From: Hyphomicrobiaceae bacterium
GTDB lineage: Bacteria; Pseudomonadota; Alphaproteobacteria; Rhizobiales; Hyphomicrobiaceae
DNA length: 64,000 bases
NCBI GenBank assembly: GCA_041397645.1
Contig: JAWKWE010000004.1
Span: forward strand, 248,001 to 312,000
Direction: 5' to 3'
Below are positions 1 through 9,782 of this stretch, piece after piece. The notes under the pieces were generated by a model. It saw only the letters and a list, made by a program, of their open reading frames with translations. It was not told the DNA's origin and made no database searches. Every line of letters begins with the position of its first letter. Position 1 is the stretch's first letter. The position numbers were made by a program, and so were the translations under genes.

Positions 1-386
1 TCGAAGGCGTCGAAGCAGACCTGGTGGGCGGACTTGAAATGGGCGCTGTGCCGATTGCCGCAGCGACAGCCGCCATCGCACACACGCGCGGCCGTGATCT
101 GTCAGCCTTCTTCGTGCGCAAGCAGGCCAAGGAACACGGCACTCGCAGCCTGATCGAAGGCTTGGCGCGCGATGAGACGATGGAAGGCAAGAAAATCGTG
201 ATCGTCGAGGACGTGACGACAACCGGCGGATCGTCCATCAATGCCGCCGAGGCAATCCGCGCAGCCGGCGGCAATATAGTGCGCGTTGTCACCGTCGTTG
301 ATCGCCAGGAGGGCGCGGCGGAGGCTTTCGACGCTGCAAACCTAGAACTTCATCCACTGCTGACTATGAGCGACTTTCGTGGCTGA
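1..386 (+). CDS. pyrE: Orotate phosphoribosyltransferase, 3' part (cut by window start)
   Basis: This is the C-terminal part of the enzyme that joins orotate to PRPP to make OMP in cytosolic pyrimidine synthesis. The frame is open from base 3, so the true start lies upstream of the window. The visible protein has the PyrE segment VGGLEMGAVP, a lysine-containing loop (VRKQAKEHGT), and the PRPP-binding motif IVIVEDVTTTGGSS, with the acidic pair and glycine loop typical of type I phosphoribosyltransferases. It ends at a TGA after SDFRG. No neighbour clearly shares its operon. The family assignment is secure from these motifs; only the N-terminal half is unseen. Confidence 0.93.
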   Translation, partial: EGVEADLVGGLEMGAVPIAAATAAIAHTRGRDLSAFFVRKQAKEHGTRSLIEGLARDETMEGKKIVIVEDVTTTGGSSINAAEAIRAAGGNIVRVVTVVDRQEGAAEAFDAANLELHPLLTMSDFRG

Positions 387-703
387 TTTTCAGGCATCAA
401 CAGCAGCCTGAAACACAATTTCCCGACACGTCGAGATCCGCGTTGATTATGCGCGCCTGCTTCGAAATCGCGCACGTTTTTGCCCTTGCGCGGCCTGCAT
501 TCTGATCTTTCTCTGAAAGCATAAATCGCACGGTCGTACGCTCGCTTGAAAACGTGAGCGGAACTTGATTGTGCGTTCAATTGTTATGCACTTAATTTAT
601 GTTAGTCGGCGTTACTTTTTCTGGTGACGTCATCGAAAAAGCGCAAAGCTGGGCAACAATGTACAAGCGTAGATCGTTAGTCCTTTCCAGTGGGTTGCGC
701 AGC
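387..703. other. Intergenic stretch without a recognisable gene
   Basis: I see no convincing gene, RNA or terminator between pyrE and the next possible coding region. The sequence from about 540 to 620 is locally richer in A and T than its surroundings, so it may carry a promoter for the downstream ORF. No clear -35/-10 pair could be assigned. Confidence 0.4.
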
Positions 704-1132
704 ATGATCGGCCCTGGTTCAACTGATAGTCGGAGCATCGTTTCGGGACGGATAGGCGAAGCTGTGCCCATGTCACGGCGACCCTCGCAAACTCCCGGGT
801 CCTTGCATCACGCTCATTCGGTGAAAGTCAGACCGCTTCCGCTGCGCGCAGTGCCAGCATCACGTCCGCTGAACGAGGTGCGCGTTTCCGCCGCTCCCGA
901 CAAGGGGACCGACACAAAGCTGGCGCAGACAAAACTGGACGTTGCGCCCGAGGAAATAGCTGCGGCACCGGCACGACCTCTGCCCGCGCGGCAATCGGCC
1001 CTAATGGCCGCGATCAACCTTGGCGATCGCGCCAGCCGCCTTTTGATGGACGCGATCCTTATTGTCGCGTTTTCTCCGGTAATCGTAGCTTGGTGGCTCA
1101 TTGAGCGCCGCCACCGCAAAAACAGAGCCTAG
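704..1132 (+). CDS. Hypothetical protein with C-terminal membrane segment
   Basis: I do not recognise this family. From the ATG at 704 the frame gives about 142 residues; it is open upstream to another ATG at 599, but no good ribosome-binding site decides the start. The N-terminal two thirds are basic and rich in Pro, Ala and Arg, so probably disordered. The last 35 residues contain one hydrophobic helix (LLMDAILIVAFSPVIVAWWL) followed by a basic tail (ERRHRKNRA), suggesting a tail-anchored inner-membrane protein. It stands alone between pyrE and other small ORFs. Coding status is plausible but unproven. Confidence 0.4.
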   Translation: MIGPGSTDSRSIVSGRIGEAVPMSRRPSQTPGSLHHAHSVKVRPLPLRAVPASRPLNEVRVSAAPDKGTDTKLAQTKLDVAPEEIAAAPARPLPARQSALMAAINLGDRASRLLMDAILIVAFSPVIVAWWLIERRHRKNRA

Positions 1133-1337
1133 ATTCAACGCGTTGATCTTGTCGTGCCCGCCGGGATTATTCCCGCGCCGCGCCCTTTGACATGCCGTTT
1201 TGGGAACAATCGGTAAGCTGTCACGTTGTCAACGCGGTTCGATTATGTCCCGCGATAGGCAGGCCGCGCCGTTCCACCGCAGTTGCCCAGAATACCAACC
1301 GGCGTATGGAGTGCAAAAAATTTTTGGGTCTATTGTC

Positions 1338-1481
1338 ATGCGTAGATGGGTTCCGACAGCAAAGATCGTTCAAGCGCTGAAACAGGATGATGACGGAGAG
1401 TACGCTTTCCGTGTTTTCCTAGCCATCAGCCTTGTCTCACTCGCAGCCTTTACGGTCGTTGCAGGTTTTGCTGCACGTTGA
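1338..1481 (+). CDS. Small hypothetical membrane protein (47 aa)
   Basis: A short frame from ATG 1338 gives MRRWVPTAKIVQALK followed by an acidic patch (QDDDGEY) and one hydrophobic helix (AFRVFLAISLVSLAAFTVVAGFA). The frame is open upstream to about 1200, so a longer protein is possible, but the upstream part looks non-coding. A basic N-terminus plus one helix resembles the small single-pass proteins common in Hyphomicrobiales. I know no family for it, and no strong ribosome-binding site is visible. Confidence 0.3.
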   Translation: MRRWVPTAKIVQALKQDDDGEYAFRVFLAISLVSLAAFTVVAGFAAR

Positions 1482-1621
1482 TTTGCAAAGTCTCGAATGG
1501 AAAATATTGCCCATACTGCACATCTTAGGCTTGCCGTGAGCCCTCCGAGAATAGCAAACACGGATTTACCGTTCGCACCGTGGTCCGCTAAGTTCATTCC
1601 TCTTTGGGGGAGGAATGTACC

Positions 1622-1999
1622 ATGCTCTTGCAGACGTGGCTCACTGTCGGCGGATTGGCGCTCGACTTCGTCGGCTTCTGCCTACTGCTCCGCGAATGGT
1701 GGATCGCGTTCCTGAGCGAAAAATCGCTTATGGCGCACGAAGAGCATCTCGAACGCCAACAAAAGCTGCGGGCATTTGCATCCCATAACGTCCCTGACGC
1801 CATGAAGCGTCACATGGCGACGGCTGGCCAGATGCAGGACGACATGGCTATTCGCAAGGCACGCTCTGAACGGTCCGCCGCGCTGCGCGGTCGCCGGTTC
1901 TGGTTCCTCGCGGCCAGTGCCTTCATCGTACTGGGATCTCTTCTACAGCTTATCGGCGCACTCCCGCCTTCGCTTATACCTTCTGGCTTTGCGCCCTGA
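1622..1999 (+). CDS. Hypothetical two-helix membrane protein
   Basis: The start is the ATG at 1622, preceded by a strong GGGGGAGG ribosome-binding site at 1606-1613. The product is about 125 residues. An N-terminal membrane segment ([18 protein letters not shown]) is followed by a charged cytosolic stretch of about 60 residues that looks helical ([14 protein letters not shown]...[17 protein letters not shown]). A second membrane segment ([22 protein letters not shown]) lies near the C-terminus. I do not recognise the family. Its 3' end meets the convergent dehalogenase-type gene and overlaps it by about 26 bases. It is probably a real inner-membrane protein of unknown role. Confidence 0.6.
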   Translation: MLLQTWLTVGGLALDFVGFCLLLREWWIAFLSEKSLMAHEEHLERQQKLRAFASHNVPDAMKRHMATAGQMQDDMAIRKARSERSAALRGRRFWFLAASAFIVLGSLLQLIGALPPSLIPSGFAP

Positions 2000-2864
2000 A
2001 GAACGATCCAAGCAGTCCCGCCGTCTCTTTCGGCAGATGATCGGGAAAGAAATGGCCGCCGGGAAGCGTCGCCCCGATCATGTTGGCGAGCCGCTTGCGC
2101 CACTCGACTTCCATGTCGAACATTCTCGCCATCAGGCCATCGGCGCCCCACACGACCAATGCCGGCGCAAGAACCTTCGCGTCGATGTCGGCCCCATCAT
2201 GCACAAGATCAATGGTAGCGGCCGCCCGATAATCGGAGCACGAGCCCTGGATCATGCCTGGGTCACGCCAGCATCGGCGATATTCTGAAATCTGTTCTGG
2301 GTCGAAATCCGCAATCTTCGTCTTGCCCCATCCAACAAGGCAGGTCTCGAAGAAGAAGTCGGGATCGAGCCCGATCATATGCTCGGGAAACGGCTCGGGT
2401 TGGGACAGGAAATACCAATGCCAATACCCGCCCGCGACGTGCCTGTTCGTATCCATGAACATTGCAAAGGTCGGTACGATGTCGAGCACGGCGAGGCTGC
2501 GCACGATGTCGGGATGATCGAGCGCCATGCGATGGGCTGTGCGCCCGCCCCGATCGTGCCCAGCTACGTGAAAACTCTCGTGCCCCAACGCGCGCATGAC
2601 GCTCACTTGATCCTGAGCCATGGCGCGAAAGGAATAGTTTTCATTTCCCGGGACGCACTTGGGCTTACTGCTATCCCCATATCCTCGCAGATCGGTGGCA
2701 ACGACGGTGAAATTGTCCGCCAGTATCGTGGCAATATGGGCCCACATTGCATGGGTCTGAGGGTAGCCGTGTAACAAAAGTAACGGCGGACCTGCACCAC
2801 CGAAAACAGTATTGATTACCGCGCCCTCGACCTCGATCTTGCGGCGCTCAAACCCGTCAAACAT
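1974..2864 (-). CDS. Alpha/beta hydrolase of the haloacetate (fluoroacetate) dehalogenase type
   Basis: A 296-residue cytosolic alpha/beta hydrolase. The start at 2864 is chosen for an AGGAGG site ten bases upstream; the open frame extends further but lacks such a site. The residues known to define fluoroacetate dehalogenases appear in order: nucleophile Asp104 with Arg105 and Arg108 ([11 protein letters not shown]), Asp128 in AVLDIVPT, the halide-pocket pair His149-Trp150 (YWHWYF), Tyr212 (SDYRA), and the general base His271 (GGHFFPD). The cap and core lengths match the family. It probably cleaves the carbon-halogen bond of a haloacetate, giving glycolate. Epoxide hydrolase is the main alternative, but the two carboxylate-binding arginines favour a haloacid. 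No transporter or regulator is adjacent. Confidence 0.85.
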   Translation of the reverse strand: MFDGFERRKIEVEGAVINTVFGGAGPPLLLLHGYPQTHAMWAHIATILADNFTVVATDLRGYGDSSKPKCVPGNENYSFRAMAQDQVSVMRALGHESFHVAGHDRGGRTAHRMALDHPDIVRSLAVLDIVPTFAMFMDTNRHVAGGYWHWYFLSQPEPFPEHMIGLDPDFFFETCLVGWGKTKIADFDPEQISEYRRCWRDPGMIQGSCSDYRAAATIDLVHDGADIDAKVLAPALVVWGADGLMARMFDMEVEWRKRLANMIGATLPGGHFFPDHLPKETAGLLGSFFRAQSQKV

Positions 2865-2969
2865 TGTGTGTCCGCCTCCTGGTTCGTTTCGAAATTGCGA
2901 CATCGCCCGCTCCAAGGCAATGGGCGGTGGACGGAGACAAGGTTCCACGTGATGCGGCGGCCGTTTCCA

Positions 2970-3141
2970 GCCTAATCCCAAGCCATGCTTTGGTTCTCGT
3001 CTTCTTCAAGTACCTCAACTTTCTTGCCGGGACGATTGCCACCGCAGGCGGCCTGACTCGCCCTACAACATCGTACTTCCAATAGGCATATCGTTTTACA
3101 CGTTCGAGATCTTTTCCTATCTCGCCGATGTGCGCTGGCAC
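2970..3141 (+). pseudogene. Remnant of MBOAT-family O-acyltransferase (AlgI-like)
   Basis: Two adjoining reading frames encode pieces of one membrane-bound O-acyltransferase. The first, to about 3063, reads [20 protein letters not shown], like the FKY.NF helix of AlgI/DltB relatives. After a shift of frame at about 3063 the next reads NIVLPIGISFYTFEIFSYLADV, the hallmark LPIGISF.TF..ISY..D segment of the family. Everything before and after this core is missing; an intact gene would be about 1.4 kb. It is therefore a frameshifted, truncated relic. Confidence 0.65.
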
Positions 3142-3154
3142 ATCGCTGCAATGG

Positions 3155-3472
3155 CGACGCGTGGCTCGCATATTCATGCCGGTCCATATCACCGCACAAC
3201 CGGCATCGCGCAGCGCACGCGCAAGCGTCGAACAGCAATGGAAAGCGCGCATCACCGAAATCGCACGCCAGCATAACGTGGCGTTGATCGATTTCCGAAT
3301 TCACTCGAAGCTCACGATGAATGACGAGAACTATTGGGACCACCTGCACTATCGTGTCCCGTTCCGAGAACGGCTCGTGAAGTCCATCGCCCAGGCACTT
3401 GCAACTGGCCAGGACGACCCCAACGGCACGTGGCGCGCGCGCGTCATCCCCTCTCCAAATCAATGGCGCTGA
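3155..3472 (+). pseudogene. Remnant of SGNH/DHHW-like accessory protein of an O-acylation locus
   Basis: The frame ending at the TGA at 3470-3472 encodes RIFMPVHITAQP, then ARITEIARQHNVALIDFRI and NYWDHLHYRVPF. The order 'F-MP-H', 'LIDFRI', 'YWD-LHYR' resembles the C-terminus of secreted SGNH-hydrolase-like partners of MBOAT acyltransferases, where the D..H pair is catalytic. The N-terminal half, including the GDS serine block and signal peptide, is absent. It directly follows the MBOAT remnant, so the two probably came from one acyltransferase/partner pair, now fused by deletion. A short intact protein from the ATG at 3128 is possible but less likely. Confidence 0.5.
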
Positions 3473-3497
3473 CACTCGACCGATTGGCGTTCTGCCA

Positions 3498-3530
3498 AGA
3501 AAAAAGGCCGCCTCACGACGGGCGGCCTTT
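3498..3530 (-). terminator. Rho-independent terminator of pckA
   Basis: Read on the minus strand, a ten-base-pair stem AAAGGCCGCC/GGCGGCCTTT closes an eight-base loop and is followed by TTTTCTT. It lies about 28 bases after the pckA stop codon. Confidence 0.85.
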
Positions 3531-3557
3531 CAGGAGTCTGGAAACGCAAGTTGTGGG

Positions 3558-5150
<1,593 letters not shown>

Positions 5151-5673
5151 CGATGGCCTTCTTCCGCCGTTGATTTCGCGTATCTCGCGTCTCGTAATGA
5201 GCGCTATGCCCTGGTGTGGCGCGCAAGCGCATTCTAGCTTGCCGGCCGCCGACTGCGATTAACAGCCAAAGGGACGACCGACATTGAGTTAAGTCAGAAA
5301 AATCTCGGCGCCCAGAACACCCACCCGACTAAGCGAGCATTTCTTGCGTCTTCAAGATGTCCCTTGGTCGGCATACGAAAGTCGCAAGCCACCAAGGCAC
5401 AAGCTTTAGATATAGCTCAATTTTCCAAACCGGACGTTGTCAAGAGGCGATCCAGCCTTAAAACCGGGCATTTGCCGCCAGAATAGTGGATAAGTGGGGC
5501 CTGAAACCATGTCGCAACAGCCGGTTGCGCTTGCCGCTAAGGGTACCCATCGCCTATTCAGGTGGCATTCAGGGTTAAGGATAGAGTTTCAGCGCTGCCA
5601 CAATTGGTTCATCATGCGACCATACAGCGCCCGTCGTCAGCTCTAGCTACGCCCCCGGGCACGAGAGGAAAAA
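5151..5673. promoter_or_regulatory. Divergent control region between pckA and chvI
   Basis: About 520 bases separate the two divergent start codons, enough for two promoters and regulator sites. I see no convincing open frame or RNA gene in it, and no -35/-10 pair strong enough to place. The chvI ribosome-binding site is the GAGAGGAAAAA just before 5674. Confidence 0.5.
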
Positions 5674-6378
5674 ATGAAAGAGAAAAGCACGATCGCCCTG
5701 GTAGACGACGAACGCAACATTCTAACCTCGCTGCGTTTGGCTCTGGAGGCCGAAGGCTACAAGGTGCGCACCTATAGCGACGGTGTATCGGCACTTGAAG
5801 CTCTGACCGAGGATCCGGCGGACCTGGGCATCTTCGATATCAAGATGCCGCGCATGGATGGCATGGAGCTGTTGCGCCGCGTGCGGCAGCAATCGGCCAT
5901 GCCTGTGATTTTCCTGACCTCGAAGGACGAGGAAATCGACGAGCTTTTCGGCCTCAAGATGGGCGCGGATGACTATATCGCCAAGCCATTCTCCCAGCGC
6001 CTGATCGTAGAGCGGGTCAAGGCCGTGCTCCGCCGCGTTTCACCCAAGGATGGCGGCAGCGTCGAGGAAGAATCAAAGCGCGTTCTGGAGCGCGGCAAGC
6101 TGAAGCTCGATCCCGAGCGACACACCTGCCATTGGGACAATAAGGCGGTAACCCTTACGGTCACGGAATTCCTTATTCTGCAGGCGCTGGCGACCCGTCC
6201 CGGCGTGGTCAAGACACGCGACGCCCTTATGGATGCCGCCTATGACGATCAGGTCTATGTTGACGACCGCACGATCGACAGCCACATCAAGCGCCTGCGA
6301 AAGAAATTCAAGCAGGTTGACGACGACTTCGACGTTATCGAAACGCTCTATGGCGTCGGATACCGGTTCAAAGAGTGA
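5674..6378 (+). CDS. chvI: Two-component response regulator ChvI (OmpR/PhoB type)
   Basis: A 234-residue response regulator. The receiver domain (about 5-118) has the acidic pair Asp11-Asp12, phospho-acceptor Asp55 in [11 protein letters not shown], and the conserved Lys in YIAKPFS. A winged-helix DNA-binding domain follows (about 140-233), with [17 protein letters not shown] and the recognition region [16 protein letters not shown] ending in GVGYRF. ChvI in related bacteria controls acid/envelope stress, exopolysaccharide and motility genes. It is followed after 54 bases by its kinase gene chvG. The short spacing and the shared order with hprK and PTS genes indicate one operon. Confidence 0.95.
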   Translation: MKEKSTIALVDDERNILTSLRLALEAEGYKVRTYSDGVSALEALTEDPADLGIFDIKMPRMDGMELLRRVRQQSAMPVIFLTSKDEEIDELFGLKMGADDYIAKPFSQRLIVERVKAVLRRVSPKDGGSVEEESKRVLERGKLKLDPERHTCHWDNKAVTLTVTEFLILQALATRPGVVKTRDALMDAAYDDQVYVDDRTIDSHIKRLRKKFKQVDDDFDVIETLYGVGYRFKE

Positions 6379-6432
6379 TGTCCAAGGCGGCAAGTCCGCC
6401 GTTTTGCGATTGGTTGAGGGTGCACGCCCGGC

Positions 6433-8301
6433 ATGAATGACTTGTCCGAGACTGCACGGATCATAGACTCTAGCGCAAAGGCGTCGAGAGCGATTGATCC
6501 TGCAGCGACGGATGGCGAAACTGCTAAGACCACCGCGCGGCGCACTTGGAACACGGCGATTTCAAGTATCAACGGACCTGTAACGCGCTGGTGGAGCCGC
6601 CAGCCGCTCGTCCGCTTCATTCGCAAGAGCCTGGGCCGACGCATCCTCATGTCCAACATCATGGGGTTACTCGGCCTGCTGATCGGAATGCTCTACTTGA
6701 GCCTGTCGCATGCTTGGCTTCTCGATGCCAAGATCGAGGTCGTGCGCACCCTGTCGCGGATCACGGCGGAGGCCATCGCCTATCGCGCCGTTAATGAAAA
6801 CCGCGGCGCGCTATTTGATCCCAATCGCTTGCCCGAGGGCACGCCGGCACGCGCGCGACGCGACGATGCCTTTGCCGCTCTCGAACTTCCGATAAGCCCC
6901 GAGCGCGCGACGCCGATCCTAAAGAAGCTCATTCAGCCCACCGATCTGATTGCCCGCATCTACTCGCCCAAAGGCACGTTGATCGTCGACAGCGATACGC
7001 TGTTTGGCAAAGCTGATCGCGACACCTCCTCTCAGCCTAACGACGGCGACTCCCTGAGATTGAAGAACTTCTGGACCCGTTTCCACTACTGGCTGAACAA
7101 CAAGGAGTTGAAAGTCTACCGCGAACTCGGCACCGCGAACGGTTTTCTCTACCCGGAGGTCAAACGCGCGGCTGAGGAAGGCGTCGAAACACCGATTCTT
7201 CTGCTCGATGGCAAAGGTCAGCAAATCGTTTCCATTGCCGAGCCGGTCAAGCGCGGGAACAAGATCCTGGCGGTGCTCCTGCTCATGACCCGTCCCGGTG
7301 AAATCGACCAGACATTATGGGACGAGCGCTGGCTCATAGTGCAGATCGCCGCCATCGCGCTGTTGGCTTCCATTGTTTCATCGCTGCTGCTTGTGCGCGC
7401 CATAGCCGGACCCATGCGGCGGCTTTCCGAATCCGCCCACAACGTCAGCAACAACATCACAGCCAAAGCCGAGCTGCCGGACTTCGCCGGACGCAATGAT
7501 GAGGTGGGGCAGATGGGGCGAGCATTTCGCGCCATGACTAACGCGCTCTACCGGCGCATCGAGGCGAGCGAAAAGTTCGCCGCTGACGTTGCCCATGAGC
7601 TGAAGAATCCGCTGGCGGCAGCCCGCTCTACGGCCGAGGCCCTCGCCTATGCCCGCACCGACGAGGACCGTATGGAACTCGTCAAGGAGGTTCAGGACGA
7701 GCTGAAACGCCTCAATCGATTGATCAATGACGTGTCGAACGCTTCGCGTCTTGATGCTGAGCTTGCCCGTCAGCAAATGACCCGCACAAACGTGCGCACC
7801 GTGCTGGAGAACGTGTGCGGGATTTTCCGCGACTTGTTAAGCGACGACACCCGAAAGATTGCCTTGATCGTCGACCCGGTCGAAAGTGAACAGCAATTGA
7901 CGGTCAACGGCAACGACGGCCGCCTCGGCCAGGTCTTCACGAACCTCATCGACAATGCGCTGTCTTTCTCGCCCGAGGGCGCCACAGTGACCGCACGCGC
8001 CCGCAGTCTGCCGGGCCAGGTGGAAGTCTGCGTCGAAGACCAGGGGCCTGGGATCCCCGAGGACCGCCTGAAGACGATCTTCGAGCGATTTTACTCCGAC
8101 CGGCCGGCGACGGACGCCAAGCGCGGCAAGAACTCGGGCCTTGGCCTATCGATCTCGCGCGAAATTATCCTCAGCCACAAGGGCGAGATCTTTGCCGAGA
8201 ACAGGCGCGGGCCGGACGGAAAAACGGCAGGTGCATGTTTTGTCGTGCGCCTGCCCGTCCTCGCGCCCACTGGAGGGATGATTGGCCGGCCCAGCACCTG
8301 A
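6433..8301 (+). CDS. chvG: Sensor histidine kinase ChvG
   Basis: A 622-residue inner-membrane kinase, the partner of ChvI. After a basic, probably disordered N-terminus of about 70 residues, a membrane helix (about 72-96) leads into a periplasmic sensor domain of about 200 residues. A second helix at about 298-321 is followed by a HAMP domain. The phospho-accepting His388 lies in AADVAHELKNPLAA, and the ATPase domain shows the N box (NLIDNALSF), DQGPGIP and GLGLSIS boxes. In Rhizobiales its periplasmic domain is held inactive by ExoR; no exoR gene is in this window. The 3' end overlaps the presumed hprK start by about 20 bases, suggesting translational coupling. Confidence 0.95.
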   Translation: MNDLSETARIIDSSAKASRAIDPAATDGETAKTTARRTWNTAISSINGPVTRWWSRQPLVRFIRKSLGRRILMSNIMGLLGLLIGMLYLSLSHAWLLDAKIEVVRTLSRITAEAIAYRAVNENRGALFDPNRLPEGTPARARRDDAFAALELPISPERATPILKKLIQPTDLIARIYSPKGTLIVDSDTLFGKADRDTSSQPNDGDSLRLKNFWTRFHYWLNNKELKVYRELGTANGFLYPEVKRAAEEGVETPILLLDGKGQQIVSIAEPVKRGNKILAVLLLMTRPGEIDQTLWDERWLIVQIAAIALLASIVSSLLLVRAIAGPMRRLSESAHNVSNNITAKAELPDFAGRNDEVGQMGRAFRAMTNALYRRIEASEKFAADVAHELKNPLAAARSTAEALAYARTDEDRMELVKEVQDELKRLNRLINDVSNASRLDAELARQQMTRTNVRTVLENVCGIFRDLLSDDTRKIALIVDPVESEQQLTVNGNDGRLGQVFTNLIDNALSFSPEGATVTARARSLPGQVEVCVEDQGPGIPEDRLKTIFERFYSDRPATDAKRGKNSGLGLSISREIILSHKGEIFAENRRGPDGKTAGACFVVRLPVLAPTGGMIGRPST

Positions 8302-8788
8302 AAACGCGGAGCACGGTAATCTAGTGGTTCTGCACGCCAGTACGATTGCCGCAGGTGACCGGGCAGCCCTGATTCGAGGCGCCTCGGGAACCGGAAAATC
8401 TGATCTGGCGCTTCGCTGCATCTCCAAAGCACCCACGCCGCTCCTGCCTCAGCAGGCCCGCCTCGTGAGCGACGACCAAACCATCATCGAGCGCAGTAAC
8501 GGTCAGCTGCTTGTCTCCGCGCCCGAACAGATTGCTGGATTGTTGGAGGTTCGCGGAATCGGCATCCTGCGGGTTAACGATGCTGTCGCGCCAGGGAAGA
8601 CGCCGTTAGCCCTCGTTGTGGATTTTGATGAACGGGCCGAAAAGCCGGAGCGATTGCCGGACCCGTGGCCTACAGTCGCGATTTTAGGCGTTGAAGTCCC
8701 GCTCTTGCGCCTCAGATTCAGTGAAGTATCGGCCTCCGAAAGACTGCTCTTGGCCCTAAGCTGCTACAGCCTTCCGGCAACAGGCTGA
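8282..8788 (+). CDS. hprK: HPr kinase/phosphorylase, short alphaproteobacterial form
   Basis: About 168 residues if translated from TTG 8282; a GTG at 8324 would give 154. It corresponds only to the C-terminal catalytic domain of Gram-positive HprK. The Walker A motif GASGTGKSDLALR is near residue 33, followed by the LVSDD catalytic acid region and the signature EVRGIGILRV. It phosphorylates, and probably dephosphorylates, a serine of HPr, here encoded two genes downstream. The overlap with chvG and the following EIIA and HPr genes form the conserved chvI-chvG-hprK-manX-ptsH cluster linking envelope sensing to PTS status. The start codon is uncertain. Confidence 0.92.
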   Translation: MAGPAPENAEHGNLVVLHASTIAAGDRAALIRGASGTGKSDLALRCISKAPTPLLPQQARLVSDDQTIIERSNGQLLVSAPEQIAGLLEVRGIGILRVNDAVAPGKTPLALVVDFDERAEKPERLPDPWPTVAILGVEVPLLRLRFSEVSASERLLLALSCYSLPATG

Positions 8789-8812
8789 ACGCACCATTGA
8801 GGAGCGCTCAAA

Positions 8813-8944
8813 ATGCGCTTGCGATTTGAGCAAACCCTTGCCACCTTCCGCCCGGCGCATCGGCATCACCCGCGCATCCGACGCGGCTTTGATATTGGCC
8901 GTGGCGGGATGCAATCGTCAGTGAATTGCTGCGGAGCCCCATAA
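8813..8944 (+). CDS. Possible 43-residue small ORF between hprK and the EIIA gene
   Basis: An ATG at 8813 is preceded by a good GAGGAG site (8799-8804) at ideal spacing and opens a 43-codon frame ending TAA at 8942. The peptide is basic, with an arginine/histidine run (RPAHRHHPRIRR) and a Cys-Cys near the end. I know no family for it. Its stop lies 17 bases before the EIIA start, so it could be a leader whose translation influences manX, or a chance frame with a good site. Only the ribosome-binding site and position support it. Confidence 0.3.
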   Translation: MRLRFEQTLATFRPAHRHHPRIRRGFDIGRGGMQSSVNCCGAP

Positions 8945-8961
8945 GGAATGGCCAACTGCAC

Positions 8962-9366
8962 ATGATCGGACTTGTCATCGTGACACATGGAGGTCTTGCG
9001 GCCGAGTTCCGCAGCGCTCTGGAACATGTCGTGGGCCGCCAGATTAATCTGGAAACCGTAGCCATAGGCCCAGAAGACGACATGGAAGCGCGGCGGCTTG
9101 AGATCCTTGAGGCCGTCAAGGCGGTCGATCTTGGACAGGGCGTCATCATTCTCACCGACATGTTCGGCGGGACGCCTTCCAACCTCGCGATTTCCGTCAT
9201 GGACGAAACCGGCGCGGAGGTCATTGCCGGCATAAATCTTCCGATCCTCGTGAAACTCGCAAGCATCCGTACTGAAATGCCTCTGGAGGAGGCGGTCTCG
9301 ACGGCACGCGATGCCGGCCGCAAGTACATTAAGGTGGCGAGCCAGGAGCTGGCCGGCTCGCAATAG
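8962..9366 (+). CDS. manX: PTS EIIA component, mannose family
   Basis: Start ATG 8962 gives 134 residues, the size of a stand-alone EIIA(Man) domain. His9 in IGLVIVTHGGLA is the expected phospho-acceptor, and ILTDMFGGTPSN is the family's second conserved block. No EIIB, EIIC or EIID sugar-transport genes are near, so it is probably a regulatory phosphoryl acceptor rather than part of a transporter. Such 'PTS without permease' systems in alphaproteobacteria report carbon and nitrogen status. It lies between hprK and ptsH, 11 bases before the latter. The symbol follows common usage; some annotations call it ptsM-like IIA. Confidence 0.9.
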   Translation: MIGLVIVTHGGLAAEFRSALEHVVGRQINLETVAIGPEDDMEARRLEILEAVKAVDLGQGVIILTDMFGGTPSNLAISVMDETGAEVIAGINLPILVKLASIRTEMPLEEAVSTARDAGRKYIKVASQELAGSQ

Positions 9367-9377
9367 GACCCGATACC

Positions 9378-9683
9378 ATGCCCGAGCTGAAAGATTCAAA
9401 GCGCCCCGAAGCGGTCGTCATCATCCGCAACGTCAAGGGCCTGCACGCACGGGCCTCCGCCAAGTTCGTGAAGTGTGCCGAGAGCTTCGATGCGATCATA
9501 ACCGTTACGCGCGAAGGGCAATCGGTCGGCGGCACATCGATCATGGGGCTCATGATGCTGGCAGCAGGTCCTGGCTCGTCTCTTCATATCATGGCTGAAG
9601 GCCCGCAAGGCCCTGAGGCGCTGCAAGCCCTCGTCGCTCTGGTGGAAGCCGGATTCGGCGAAGAGTGCGTCGCCGATGCCTGA
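9378..9683 (+). CDS. ptsH: Phosphocarrier protein HPr
   Basis: A 101-residue HPr with a short N-terminal extension. His23 in KGLHARASAKFV is the site phosphorylated by enzyme I, and Ser54 in GGTSIMGLMML, 31 residues later as in the classical His15/Ser46 pair, is the expected HprK target. It passes phosphate from enzyme I to EIIA. The enzyme I gene (ptsI or ptsP) is not in this window. It is the last gene of the chvI operon and is followed by a clear terminator. Confidence 0.94.
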   Translation: MPELKDSKRPEAVVIIRNVKGLHARASAKFVKCAESFDAIITVTREGQSVGGTSIMGLMMLAAGPGSSLHIMAEGPQGPEALQALVALVEAGFGEECVADA

Positions 9684-9718
9684 GCGACCTGAAGTGCGCT
9701 AGAGCGCGGCGTACGCAG

Positions 9719-9757
9719 AAAAGGCCGGGGCGCCCGCAAGAGCCCCGACCTTTTGTT
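9719..9757. terminator. Terminator between ptsH and the convergent VWA gene
   Basis: The hairpin AAAAGGcCGGGGC/GCCCCGaCCTTTT, with one mismatch, ends in TTTTGTTT on the plus strand and in CCTTTTCT on the minus strand. It can serve ptsH and the convergent gene ending at 9783. Confidence 0.8.
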
Positions 9758-9782
9758 TCCTGTAGGGTGGAGTGGAGAGACC

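Noticed and set aside
24..26. GTG 24 as the true pyrE start
   Set aside because: The frame and PyrE similarity continue upstream to the window edge, so the codon is an internal valine.
3128..3472. Intact small protein from ATG 3128
   Set aside because: The N-terminus lies in a different phase from the preceding MBOAT sequence and lacks the catalytic Ser block and signal peptide, so a remnant is more likely.
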